Source: JAXLWB01 sp046328715
GTDB taxonomy: Bacteria; Chloroflexota; Anaerolineae; Caldilineales; Caldilineaceae
Assembly: GCA_046328715.1 (NCBI GenBank)
Contig: JAXLWB010000059.1
Location: 1-61,032, forward strand
Direction of reading: 5' to 3'
DNA length: 61,032 bases
In this document: piece after piece, positions 19,390 through 27,404 of the stretch
Position numbering within the stretch: position 1 is the stretch's first letter
Layout: each line of letters begins with the position of its first letter
Notes under the pieces: model-generated
The model's input: the letters and a program-made list of their open reading frames with translations, nothing else
Told to the model about the DNA's origin: nothing
Databases searched by the model: none
Made by a program: the position numbers and the translations under genes

Positions 19390-19605
19390 GTAACCCAAGC
19401 TGCCCCTAACTAGAGAGGGGACTGTGAAGGGACAGATTGAGTATTTTCTTCTGTCCACCAAAAAAATCTTCCCTGTGACGGTTCCCTCCTTGTTTTGGCT
19501 TCGACGTGAGCGGCTCGACTGAGCTCGCCGAACGTCTCAGCCGAACGGGAGGGCTAGGGTGGGGTTCGCTGTTACGCTAAATCAAGACAAAAAAGGATCT
19601 CTATT
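19390..19605. repeat. GAGGGGACTGTGAAGGGAC-type repeat fragment between permease and thioredoxin-like gene
   Basis: A 216-bp gap inside the arsenic operon. It contains CTAGAGAGGGGACTGTGAAGGGACAG, shared with 30876-31015, and a GGGAGGGCTAGGGTGGGGTT half-palindrome near 19546. No gene. Confidence 0.6.
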
Positions 19606-19854
19606 ATGGAAATTAAAGTATTGGGTACAGGCTGTGCTAAATGTAAACAAACCAAACTCTTAGCTGCCGAAGTGATCAAGGAATTGAACGTAGATGCCAC
19701 CCTGATCGAAGTGACGGACATCCCAACCATCATGGGCTATGGCGTGATGAGTACGCCGGGGATTGTCATCAATGAAAAGGTGATGGGTAGTGGCGGTGTG
19801 CCGACCAAACAACAGATGATTCAGTTGATTCAACAAGCCGCCCAGCAAAACTAA
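19606..19854 (+). CDS. small thioredoxin-like CxxC protein
   Basis: An 82-residue thioredoxin-fold protein of the redox-active-disulfide/MTH895-like group. GTGCAKC (residues 7-13) is the CxxC site, followed by a cis-proline-type MSTPGIVIN motif. This family is regularly found next to ArsP/DUF318-like permeases and Acr3. It probably handles thiol-bound metalloid or keeps permease cysteines reduced (inference). AAGGATCTCT upstream gives a ribosome-binding site. Confidence 0.85.
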   Translation: MEIKVLGTGCAKCKQTKLLAAEVIKELNVDATLIEVTDIPTIMGYGVMSTPGIVINEKVMGSGGVPTKQQMIQLIQQAAQQN

Positions 19855-19931
19855 TCCAGGGCTTACGCAAGTAGTTCAAAACTTTGTTACGCACTGCATG
19901 GATATCTAGGCTGATGATGCATGCAAAGTTA

Positions 19932-19991
19932 CGTGATCCGTAATCCGTGATGCGTGAATTTTCGTCCGCCATTCACGGATTACGGATCACG
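19932..19991. repeat. 19-bp perfect inverted repeat (CGTGATCCGTAATCCG type)
   Basis: Arms 19932-19950 and 19973-19991, perfect over 19 bp with a 22-bp loop, 50 bp before acr3. A loosely related GATGCGTGAAGCGTGATACG string stands at 56190. It could affect acr3 expression as a hairpin, or be a dispersed repeat. Confidence 0.75.
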
Positions 19992-20042
19992 CTTCATACG
20001 GAATGGGACTGTTCAAGCTAGCGCTCAGTAGGAGAAGATACA

Positions 20043-21146
20043 ATGGAAACACAAACAGCAAACAAACGGCTTTCCACCCTGGATCGCTTTCTCACCCTCT
20101 GGATCTTCCTGGCAATGGCGATTGGGGTGGCGCTCGGCTATTTCCTGCCCAGCATAGAAACGTTTATCAATCAATTTCAGGTTGGCACCACCAATCTGCC
20201 GATTGCCGTCGGCCTGATCCTGATGATGTATCCGCCGCTCGCCAAGGTACGCTATGAAGAATTGGGCGATGTCTTTCGCGATTGGAAGATTCTCGGCCTG
20301 TCGCTGGTGCAAAACTGGATCATCGGTCCGGCACTGATGTTTGTGTTGGCGATTCTCTTTTTGCGCAACGAACCGGCCTATATGGAAGGTCTGATCCTGA
20401 TTGGCTTGGCGCGCTGCATTGCGATGGTGATTGTCTGGAATGATCTGGCCAAGGGTGACACCGAATATGCGGCTGGACTGGTAGCCTTCAATAGCATCTT
20501 TCAGGTGCTCTTCTACAGCGTCTTCGCCTACTTTTACATCACCATCTTGCCCAGTTGGCTCGGTCTGCAGACGGCCGTGGTACAGGTGAGCATGGCCGAA
20601 ATCGCCAAAAGTGTCTTTATCTATCTGGGCATTCCCTTTATCGCTGGCTTCTTCACCCGGCTGCTGTTGGTACGTATGCGCGGCAAGGAATGGTATCACA
20701 CGCAATTCGTGCCCAAGATCAGCCCAATCACGCTAATTGCACTGCTCTTCACGATTGTCGTCATGTTCAGCCTCAAAGGGCAACTGATTGTGACGATTCC
20801 GATGGATGTCGTGCGTATTGCCATTCCGCTGATTCTCTACTTTGTGATCATGTTTGCCATCAGCTTCTTCATGGGAACCGGGACACAATCTGGCTATCGC
20901 AAGACCACGACCATCGCATTCACGGCGGCTAGCAACAACTTCGAACTGGCAATCGCCGTGGCGGTCGCCGTCTTTGGCCTCGCCTCGGGTCAAGCCTTTG
21001 CCGCCGTGATCGGGCCACTGATCGAAGTGCCTGTGATGATTGGGTTGGTCAGCGTCGCCTTTGCACTGGGGCGGCGTTATTTTCAGAAGGACATGGCAGC
21101 GATCGATTGTGAGGGGAAACCTGTTGCAGCGATGGCGAAGGCGTGA
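20043..21146 (+). CDS. acr3: Acr3-family arsenite efflux transporter
   Basis: Arsenite/H+ antiporter-type efflux protein of 367 residues with about ten transmembrane helices. Diagnostic motifs: GLARCIAMVIVWNDLAKGD (about residue 117), with the conserved Cys of the Acr3 family, and TAASNNFELAIAVAVAVFG. The AGGAGAAG site lies 3-10 nt upstream. It is the last gene of the ars-like operon. No arsenate reductase (arsC) follows; the next gene is unrelated. Resistance would therefore be to As(III), or an ArsC must be encoded elsewhere. Confidence 0.95.
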   Translation: METQTANKRLSTLDRFLTLWIFLAMAIGVALGYFLPSIETFINQFQVGTTNLPIAVGLILMMYPPLAKVRYEELGDVFRDWKILGLSLVQNWIIGPALMFVLAILFLRNEPAYMEGLILIGLARCIAMVIVWNDLAKGDTEYAAGLVAFNSIFQVLFYSVFAYFYITILPSWLGLQTAVVQVSMAEIAKSVFIYLGIPFIAGFFTRLLLVRMRGKEWYHTQFVPKISPITLIALLFTIVVMFSLKGQLIVTIPMDVVRIAIPLILYFVIMFAISFFMGTGTQSGYRKTTTIAFTAASNNFELAIAVAVAVFGLASGQAFAAVIGPLIEVPVMIGLVSVAFALGRRYFQKDMAAIDCEGKPVAAMAKA

Positions 21147-21204
21147 GGGTAAAGATGCCCCTCCCTAGCCCTCCCCAAAAGGGAGGGAACAGTTGTTGCG
21201 CAAG

Positions 21205-21409
21205 AGAAGAGCCAAGATTTTCTGCCCCATGACAGTCCTCTCCCTCTTGGGGAGAGATAGAGAGGGGCCTTTTAGTCGCTGCACGTTCTCGGTAATGGCA
21301 GTGACCAGAACCCTCCGCAAACGGATAAACTGTCACGCGACAGAAGAGCCAAGATTTTCTGCCCCGTGACAGTCCTCTCCCTCTTGGGGAGAGATAGAGA
21401 GGGGCCTTT
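21205..21409. repeat. 68-bp direct repeat pair after acr3
   Basis: 21205-21272 and 21342-21409 are nearly identical (one C/A versus C/G difference seen), offset by 137 bp. Each ends in a CTCTCC...GGAGAG hairpin and GGGGCCTTT. The first is preceded by CCCCTCCCTAGCCCTCCCC (21152), complementary to its end, so a complete palindromic element and a half copy stand side by side. The last bases of the second copy feed directly into the promoter of the next gene. Confidence 0.85.
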
Positions 21410-21410
21410 C

Positions 21411-21420
21411 GTGCTATAAT
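21411..21420 (+). promoter_or_regulatory. extended -10 promoter giving a leaderless transcript
   Basis: GTGCTATAAT: a perfect TATAAT (21415-21420) with the TGn extension, no good -35. The ATG of the next gene starts at 21427, where transcription would begin. There is no ribosome-binding site in CTCCCC before the ATG. This supports a leaderless mRNA (inference). Confidence 0.6.
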
Positions 21421-21426
21421 CTCCCC

Positions 21427-22380
21427 ATGACCAATACAACCTACCCACCTTCTCCCCTCTTCGGCCCCTATGGCAGCAGCGCGCTAGAGTATATTGCGCG
21501 CTTTGCCGAGAATCGTATCAACGCCTGTTGGTTTCACGGCTTTGATGCCGCTGCCTTTGATGCCTGTGATCAACATGGCATTGCCGCCTGTGTCGAATTC
21601 AAGACCTTTCGCGCCGACTTCGGCCAACACCCAGAACTGATCCCAATCGGAATGGACGGCAAGCCGATCCGCTATGGCCGCTTGGTGCAGGGCGTTTGCC
21701 TCTCACAACCCGAATTTCTGGCCGAGACCGAAGCCAATCTGCTGGCCGGGCTACGCAGCTTTGCGCCGCGTGGCATCTGGCTTGACTATCTGACCTATGC
21801 GGGCTGGTTCGAAATGCCCGACCCCGATTTGCAGGAGAGCTGTTTCTGCCCGGCCTGTATTGCCGAATTCTGCCACGCCACCGGGGTCGATGCGACGACG
21901 CCGACAGAAATCCTGTCAAAGCACGCTCCGTTGTGGACCCGTCACAAATGTGAACGCGTCGCCCACTATGCGCTGCACTACGCCCAATTGATCCGTTCCC
22001 AGCGGCCCGGCTGCATCGTCGGTGCCTATATGTGCCCCTGGATGCCCGACGAATTTGACGGCGCCCTCAGTCGTATCTTTGCCCAGGATTATGGGTTGCT
22101 CGCCCCGGCGATTGACGTTTTCACGCCGCTGATCTACGGCACCAAGAGTGGCCGCCGCGCCGATTGGGGACGGGAGTGGTTGGCGGCAGCGCCCGACTTT
22201 GTGCCGCCCGATCGTAAGGTGCAACTGATTCTCGACGCCCTTGATTTCCCAGAGAGTCTGGCCGCCCTCCAGGGTGCCAATTCAGCAGGTTGGGGCGTAC
22301 AAGTCTTTAGCGGTGCGGAGATGTTCAAACATGAGGATTGGTTGGAGTTGTTCAGGTCATTTGTCAGTGAAACGCAGTGA
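21427..22380 (+). CDS. TIM-barrel glycoside-hydrolase-like protein
   Basis: A 317-residue cytoplasmic protein of the hypothetical GHL/putative glycosidase type. Features: ARFAENRINACWFHGFD near the start, then RGIWLDYLTYAGWFE (about residue 115) typical of barrel strand ends carrying an acidic residue, a CFCPAC cysteine pair, and IDVFTPLIYGTKSGR. The pattern resembles family-10/13-like barrel proteins that lack an assigned substrate. No signal peptide. It is expressed alone from the extended -10 box just upstream; its stop codon lies inside a terminator hairpin. Confidence 0.6.
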   Translation: MTNTTYPPSPLFGPYGSSALEYIARFAENRINACWFHGFDAAAFDACDQHGIAACVEFKTFRADFGQHPELIPIGMDGKPIRYGRLVQGVCLSQPEFLAETEANLLAGLRSFAPRGIWLDYLTYAGWFEMPDPDLQESCFCPACIAEFCHATGVDATTPTEILSKHAPLWTRHKCERVAHYALHYAQLIRSQRPGCIVGAYMCPWMPDEFDGALSRIFAQDYGLLAPAIDVFTPLIYGTKSGRRADWGREWLAAAPDFVPPDRKVQLILDALDFPESLAALQGANSAGWGVQVFSGAEMFKHEDWLELFRSFVSETQ

Positions 22381-22408
22381 CCCAGGATTGGAAGTTCCTG
22401 GGTCACTG
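22375..22408 (+). terminator. 13-bp hairpin spanning the stop codon
   Basis: CAGTGACCCAGGA (22375-22387) and its exact complement (22396-22408) around an 8-nt loop; GGTTAGTTTTGTG follows on the plus strand. The TGA stop of the preceding gene is within the left arm. Confidence 0.65.
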
Positions 22409-22528
22409 GTTAGTTTTGTGACACTGCTGGCGAATTCAAGAGGGAATAAATTCCCCTGCTGAAAATGAGAAGTCGGGTACCCCTTGGGTGCAGGCACTAA
22501 ATACGTTTCCCAGTCGCTGAGGCGACTT

Positions 22529-22586
22529 CTCGTTGTTAGAAGCCGATTTTAATCGGGCTCGTTGTTAGAAGCCGATTTTAATCGGG
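22529..22586. repeat. exact 2 x 29-bp tandem repeat carrying CCGATTTTAATCGG
   Basis: Two exact adjacent copies (22529-22557, 22558-22586), each ending in the palindrome CCGATT-TT-AATCGG. Upstream, GAGAAGTCG (22467) pairs with CGACTTCTC (22523). It lies in the gap between two convergent genes. Confidence 0.9.
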
Positions 22587-22627
22587 CAGCGATTTCGCCC
22601 AGCAGGATCACTCGGGTCCTCAAATCA

Positions 22628-23314
22628 CTATTTTGTTTGGGTTGCCACAACCTTTGTATCCTTTTTGCTCTTGCGAGGGGCAACAGGACGCAGCACCGCC
22701 AGCAGACTGGGGACTTGACGAAAGGCCAATGGCGCGGCCAGGTTCAATTCCCGAACCCACTGCTGGAGCGCCCGTTGTTGTTGCTGGCTCGTCTGATTGG
22801 CCAGACGCAAGGCTTCCACTGCCTGCGATTGCAGATTCTTGCGCGCCACCACTTGCTCGATCTTCTGATAGCTCTCAACAAACGCCTCAACCAAGATGCC
22901 CCCTTGGCGCAACCGCTCCTGAGCATCGGCATTTTCCAGAATCGTTTTGTAGAAAGCACGGCTCTGCTCTAGCCAGTTGAAATAAGCCTCTGATCGTGGA
23001 TTGGGCAGGGATAGCGCATCGCTGCCCAGTACGCTGCGCACGGCATTCAAATGCAGCTTCTGGATACGGCGTAGCTCGTTCCAGAGCTCATGAAAGGTGA
23101 CGGTGGCAGCCTTCTGATTGCGCATCTGCTCTTGGACGTTGGCATAGGCCATCTGTGCCCCCTGCAAGATTGCCCGCCCTTCCTGCAAGCGGGCTGCGCC
23201 AAAGTTGGTACTTTCCAACAAGCCGAGGGCCATGGGTGATGCTTCGAGAAAATCCAGCAGATGTTGAATGTGTTGATGGGTGTGGGAAATCGAGGAGTTC
23301 TTGGTGAAAAACAT
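22628..23314 (-). CDS. helical protein of unknown function
   Basis: 228 residues, not recognised. It is almost entirely predicted helix, with Gln/Ala/Leu-rich heptad-like stretches (about 60-110 and 130-185) and a basic C-terminal tail APRKSKKDTKVVATQTK. No signal peptide, no membrane segment and no catalytic motif. GGAAGAG precedes the ATG. It is convergent with the upstream glycosidase-like gene and divergent from the NACHT gene, 560 bp away. It does not resemble the DGR accessory protein Avd beyond being helical. Confidence 0.6.
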   Translation of the reverse strand: MFFTKNSSISHTHQHIQHLLDFLEASPMALGLLESTNFGAARLQEGRAILQGAQMAYANVQEQMRNQKAATVTFHELWNELRRIQKLHLNAVRSVLGSDALSLPNPRSEAYFNWLEQSRAFYKTILENADAQERLRQGGILVEAFVESYQKIEQVVARKNLQSQAVEALRLANQTSQQQQRALQQWVRELNLAAPLAFRQVPSLLAVLRPVAPRKSKKDTKVVATQTK

Positions 23315-23801
23315 CGGTGCTCTTCCTTTTTGCAGTTGTTACTGGAGGGAGGACCTACGGAGTCACTTCGAGCGGAGGCTGGGAGCGAGGAACAGCGATG
23401 CGTTGGATCCCACGCAAGAAGTTCCAGCGCATCCAACCGTGCTTGGAAATGACGGTCCTCTTGCGTACGTCCGATATGATTGTTAACTCAACCGAACCAA
23501 CCTGCGGGTTGTGGAACCCGACATGGTTTTCCGTTTGTTAGCTTACAGTAAATTTTCTGTTTTGTCAAGAGGGAAAATTAAAGTCAGCGTCACAAGTTCG
23601 TTGAAGCTAACGCATATCAATCACAACAGCGAAGGGTGAAAGAAACGAAGGGTTCTTAAAACTTTTTCGTTCCATTCTTCTTTCGTGGTTATCTACAAAA
23701 CTTCCTCATACCCACCGCGTAGTCAACAGTTTTTTGCCTGTGAAAAGTGACTGCCGCTGTATCGGAAGGGCCAGGTTTACGACCAAATATTGCAATGCAC
23801 C
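23315..23801. other. intergenic region upstream of the NACHT gene
   Basis: No gene is supported. It contains a diverged palindromic element around 23379-23456 (GCGTTGGAT... paired with GCGCATCCAACCG, ending GGAAATGACGGTCC) and AT-rich sequence leading to the promoter. Confidence 0.7.
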
Positions 23802-23830
23802 TTGACAGCCCTTCTTACTTCTCCTATGAT
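23802..23830 (+). promoter_or_regulatory. near-consensus sigma-70 promoter of the NACHT-FGE gene
   Basis: TTGACA (23802-23807), a 17-bp spacer and TATGAT (23825-23830), 44 bp before the ATG. It is one of the best -35/-10 matches in the window and suggests constitutive expression. Confidence 0.75.
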
Positions 23831-23874
23831 ACCATTACCGTTCGTCTTTCTAACCTACAAATTGAGCTATTTCT

Positions 23875-26742
23875 ATGCATATCCCTCTACCCTTTTTACT
23901 GCAGTCGGTAACGCCTACACCCCAAATTCCTTTTTGGCAGATCACTCAGGATCGCATACCTTACGTTATTATCTTGGGAGTAGCGCTCATGGCCTTTATC
24001 CTGGGAACAGTGCTGCGTCCCTTGCTTGAAGACTTTGCAGCGTCTCTGCAAAATTGGGTCAAGGGTTGGGGCAAGGCGGGGGATTTCCGTCGGCGCTATC
24101 TGACTCTGTTGATTGGTGAGCATCGCCACCTCTCGATGTTGTTGAGTAGTAATTTCGCCATTGGTCGCTGGAAATACCAACGACAATCGATTGAGTTGGA
24201 GGAGTTGTACACTCCACTTTCGCTCGGTTCAACCCAGCAGTACGACCGTCCGACCGAACGTAGACGACGCTGGCTTCCAGAACGTTTACAGCAGCTATGG
24301 CGACGCATCCGACCTTTACATGAACCCACTGCTGGAGAGGTTGGCCAGGTGATTTGGTCGCACTCACGACTGGTTGTACGTGGTGACCCAGGATCAGGCA
24401 AATCAACCTTGTTGCGCTACCTAGCATTGACCTGCGCTCGCTCGTTGAGCAATGATCGTCAAGATGCGGATCGCCGAACGATGGTCAAATTGCGTTTGGG
24501 TTGGCGACAGCGACCCTTTCCGATTTTGGTCATGCTAAACCGATTGGCCGACGTAACCACTTGGCCCGAAAATCGGCGCCTATTGGATGAAATTGTTGAG
24601 ATGTTGCCAAGTGAGTTAAGCGAACGTTACCCCAAGGGCTTTTTTGAAAGACAGCTTGAACGGGGCAACTGTCTTGTTTTGTTTGACGGTTTTGATGAAT
24701 TAGGCAGTCGGGCTGCGCGCGGCAAAATGGCACGTCTGATTGCAAACCTGGCTGACTCTTATTCTGGCCGCAATAATCACTTTCTGGTCTCAACCCGTAT
24801 TGTTGGCTATGAAGGGCAACTGGATAATTACGGCTTTACTGCACGTACAGTTCAGCCGCTGGATAGCGACTCCATCCAAGATCTGGTGCAGCGCCGTTAC
24901 GAAGCAATTGCTGTGGGTGAAGGTGTGGGCCGGAGTATACAAGAGCAGGAAGACCTCAAGCGACGCTATCAGGAGCGTGCCCAACTCTTGCTAAATAATC
25001 TGCGCCGCAACCAGGGCTTACGCCAGTTGACCGACAATCCGCTTTTGCTCTCACTCATTGTGCTGGTGCATATGGTTAAGATTGAATTGCCAGAACAACG
25101 TCATCTGCTTTATCGAGACTGCGTAGAGATTTTGACCGAAAACTGGCAAGCCAGCAAGCGTGGCGATAGCGGGTTGGAGCGCAAAAAAGAACTTCACCAG
25201 TTACCGTTACAACAGAAAATCGTGCTGCTACAGAATATCGCCTTGACCATGCAAAATCGCAGAAAGGAAGGCGAAAGTCAGGCGCTGATCAGGCGTGAAG
25301 AGGTGGAAGCAATCATTGCCGCCAAATTACCTGGCTTTATTGCCGCTCATTTACCGGAAGCGCCAGATGCACGACAACAAGAATGTGAAAAGCTCGCCAC
25401 ACGTTTGCTGGATAACATTCATGAAGAAAGTGGTATTTTGCTGGAAAAAGGGCTCGACGAAGCAGGCGAGCCCCTGGTGAGTTTTTCGCATCTTACCTTT
25501 CAAGAGTATCTGGCAGCAGATGCCATCCGTGAGCGAACAGGTGAGTTTATCACCTTGAGTGATAATCTTTTCAATCCCAGTTGGCGAGAAGTGTTATTGC
25601 TCTATGTCGAGATGGTTGAAGCCAGTGATGTGGTGCAAAGTTGCTTAGATGCTAGCGATCAGCATCCGCTGATTCGTTATCTGTTGGCTGGGCGCTGTTT
25701 GGTTGAACAAGTGAATGTGCAACCGCAGTTGCGTCAACAGGTCACTGAAGCGTTGCGCTCCTATTTTTGTCCAGAGCAAGAGAATCTTTCTGTACAAGAT
25801 CTAATTTGGCGCATAGGTAGCGAAACGAACTACGATTGGTTGATTGGCAATCTGAGTGAACAGTTAAGTGAACAGGAAAAGCAACAACTTTCTACTCCGC
25901 TTCAATTAAGAGCTAATTCGCCTTATGAACATCTACGGAAGTGCTTTTTGCGTCTAATAGAGGAGTCTCCACAGGCGGTAACGCGGGTCACAATTGGATC
26001 AGTCTTGAGTGGAATCGGTGATCCGCGAGATTTCGATGAGATGATACTTGTACCTGCTGGGCCTTTTCTGATGGGTAGTAATGATTCAGATGACTATGCG
26101 AGCGCTAGTGAGAAACCTCAACACATGGTTACTCTTGAACCATTTCTGATCGGCAAATATCCAGTGACAAATGCCCAGTATTGGAGTTTTGTAAAAGCAA
26201 CACAATGTCAACCTCCTCGCCATTGGCAGAATGGTGAGCCGCAGCCTTGGTTGTTGACCCATCCAGTTACCTATGTCTCCTGGCATGATGCGCAAGCCTA
26301 CTGTCGTTGGCGTAGTGAGATCAGTGGGCAAACTTGTCGTTTACCTACCGAGGCAGAATGGGAAAAGGCGGCACGTGGTACTGATGGTAGAACTTATCCT
26401 TGGGGAGATGAAGCCCCGACTGATCTACATTGCAACTTTTATGGCAATGTTGGAACGACAACATCGGTTGGAATCTACTCAGCGGGTGTCAGTCCTTATG
26501 GGCTTTATGATATGGCGGGGAATGTTTTGGAGTGGAATAGTACAAAATATAAAGCATATCCTTACGATGCAAAAGATGGGCGTGAGGAGTTAGATGGTGA
26601 GGACAGTCGCCTGCTGCGTGGCGGGGCGTGGTTCAACTCCCCGGACCTCGTGCGTGGGGCGTACCGTGACTGGTTCGGCCCCGACGACCGGCTCGACGGT
26701 GTCGGTTTTCGAGTTGCAATTTCTGTCTCTCCTGGCAGTTGA
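23875..26742 (+). CDS. membrane-anchored NACHT NTPase with C-terminal FGE/C-type-lectin-fold domain, putative DGR target
   Basis: 955 residues. A transmembrane segment (29-46) precedes a basic linker. The NACHT domain follows, with Walker A VVRGDPGSGKST (~168-178), Walker B CLVLFDGFDEL (~266-276) and a sensor region ending in LTDNPLLLSLIVL. A helical middle contains VSFSHLTFQEYLAADAI, typical of NACHT proteins. The last ~230 residues are a formylglycine-generating-enzyme/sulfatase-modifying fold: MILVPAGPFLMGS, CRLPTEAEWEKAARG, YDMAGNVLEWN, LLRGGAWFNSPD. The end (VGFRVAISVSPGS) is the usual border of a DGR variable region. FGE folds of this type are established DGR targets. Here it is probably a ligand-binding sensor, not an enzyme (inference). 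Reverse transcriptase remnant 138 bp downstream. Confidence 0.85.
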   Translation: MHIPLPFLLQSVTPTPQIPFWQITQDRIPYVIILGVALMAFILGTVLRPLLEDFAASLQNWVKGWGKAGDFRRRYLTLLIGEHRHLSMLLSSNFAIGRWKYQRQSIELEELYTPLSLGSTQQYDRPTERRRRWLPERLQQLWRRIRPLHEPTAGEVGQVIWSHSRLVVRGDPGSGKSTLLRYLALTCARSLSNDRQDADRRTMVKLRLGWRQRPFPILVMLNRLADVTTWPENRRLLDEIVEMLPSELSERYPKGFFERQLERGNCLVLFDGFDELGSRAARGKMARLIANLADSYSGRNNHFLVSTRIVGYEGQLDNYGFTARTVQPLDSDSIQDLVQRRYEAIAVGEGVGRSIQEQEDLKRRYQERAQLLLNNLRRNQGLRQLTDNPLLLSLIVLVHMVKIELPEQRHLLYRDCVEILTENWQASKRGDSGLERKKELHQLPLQQKIVLLQNIALTMQNRRKEGESQALIRREEVEAIIAAKLPGFIAAHLPEAPDARQQECEKLATRLLDNIHEESGILLEKGLDEAGEPLVSFSHLTFQEYLAADAIRERTGEFITLSDNLFNPSWREVLLLYVEMVEASDVVQSCLDASDQHPLIRYLLAGRCLVEQVNVQPQLRQQVTEALRSYFCPEQENLSVQDLIWRIGSETNYDWLIGNLSEQLSEQEKQQLSTPLQLRANSPYEHLRKCFLRLIEESPQAVTRVTIGSVLSGIGDPRDFDEMILVPAGPFLMGSNDSDDYASASEKPQHMVTLEPFLIGKYPVTNAQYWSFVKATQCQPPRHWQNGEPQPWLLTHPVTYVSWHDAQAYCRWRSEISGQTCRLPTEAEWEKAARGTDGRTYPWGDEAPTDLHCNFYGNVGTTTSVGIYSAGVSPYGLYDMAGNVLEWNSTKYKAYPYDAKDGREELDGEDSRLLRGGAWFNSPDLVRGAYRDWFGPDDRLDGVGFRVAISVSPGS
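26611..26715 (+). other. putative DGR variable region (VR)
   Basis: The last ~35 codons of the NACHT-FGE gene are strikingly GC-rich against AT-leaning flanks. From 26633, residues of the ligand-facing type are almost all NNC codons (TTC AAC TCC GAC CTC TAC GAC TTC GGC GAC GAC CTC GAC) set between constant codons (CCG, GTG CGT, GCG, CGT, CGG). This is what mutagenesis of AAC codons at their adenines leaves. The fixed end GTCGGTTTTCGAGTTGC (26701-26717) sits where the initiation-of-mutagenic-homing site is expected. Confidence 0.65.
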
Positions 26743-26880
26743 GCCTCTGATCTCTGTTGTGCTCTGAACTCTGAAAAAGCTCTGGGACTCTGCCCACTCT
26801 GGGGGTTTGGGGGCACGCCCCCATCCGCCGTAGGCGGAGCGGATTTTCAGGATTTGTAATTAACGATAATTTAAGGTTGT
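26743..26880. other. 138-bp spacer between NACHT-FGE gene and RT remnant
   Basis: It starts with CTCTGA/CTCTGAACTCTG-type runs, then a GGGGGTTTGGGGGCACGCCCCC hairpin region with a CCGCCGTAGGCGG palindrome, then AT-rich sequence with AAGG before the RT ATG. A template repeat matching the VR was looked for and not found here. Confidence 0.6.
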
Positions 26881-27198
26881 ATGCCCACCCAAGTCACAGG
26901 CAGCTATGCCGACATTTACCAATGGGAAAACCTCTATAACGCCTGGCGCAATGCCGCCAGAGGCAAACGCAGCCAGCGGGCGGCGGCAGGTTTTGAATTT
27001 CGGCTGGAAGACAATCTGATTGCACTGCAAGAGGAATTGGCAGAGGAAAGTTATCAGCCTGGGCGCTATGTCAACTTCTATATTCATGAACCCAAACGCA
27101 GCCTAATCAGTGATGCGCCCTACTGGAATTCGGTTGACGACCCGGCTGGTGCAGCCCAACTTCGCATCTTTGCCTTCCCTGTACTGACCGCTTCTTAG
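26881..27198 (+). pseudogene. truncated DGR/group-II-like reverse transcriptase, N-terminal part
   Basis: 105 codons. Residues 8-82 match the conserved N-terminus of bacterial RTs of the DGR/group II type: IYQWENLYNAWRNAARGKR, FEFRLEDNLIALQEEL, SYQPGRYVNFYIHEPKRS and LISDAPY. After the Tyr of ISDAPY (about 27123) the sequence stops resembling RT; the expected R-D-R-V-V-H-H-A-L continuation and the catalytic YADD region are absent. The 25-residue tail is unrelated, and a palindromic repeat follows directly. This is a remnant, not a functional enzyme. Confidence 0.8.
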
Positions 27199-27208
27199 AA
27201 ACTCGTAG

Positions 27209-27275
27209 GGGCATGGGGTGCGGCGGGAACGATTGCTTCTCATGTTTCGGCTTGAACCCGTCGCATCCCGTGCCC
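27209..27275. repeat. imperfect 19-bp palindrome after the RT remnant
   Basis: GGGCATGGGGTGCGGCGGG (27209-27227) pairs with 27257-27275 with three mismatches. It starts about 10 bp after the RT frame stop, so it may mark the event that removed the rest of the RT gene. Confidence 0.65.
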
Positions 27276-27404
27276 GTCTGGCTTTCTAGAAACTATGGAG
27301 TCGAACCGCTAAGTGCACAAGAAACTATCTTGTGCTACAGATGCTGTTGTTCTGGGTTTTTGGGTGTTTTCTCCGCTAGAAGTCCATTTTTAAACGGAAA
27401 ACAG

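Noticed and set aside
22628..23314. DGR accessory protein Avd upstream of the NACHT gene
   Set aside because: It is helical but about twice the usual size, lacks recognisable Avd motifs and is divergent and 560 bp away.
26041..26742. FGE domain as an active formylglycine-generating or ergothioneine-type enzyme
   Set aside because: The conserved catalytic cysteine pair expected near the C-terminus was not seen, and that region is instead the variable segment.
26743..26880. Possible DGR template repeat
   Set aside because: No A-rich near-copy of the VR is present in the spacer; the content is CTCTGA runs and a GC palindrome.
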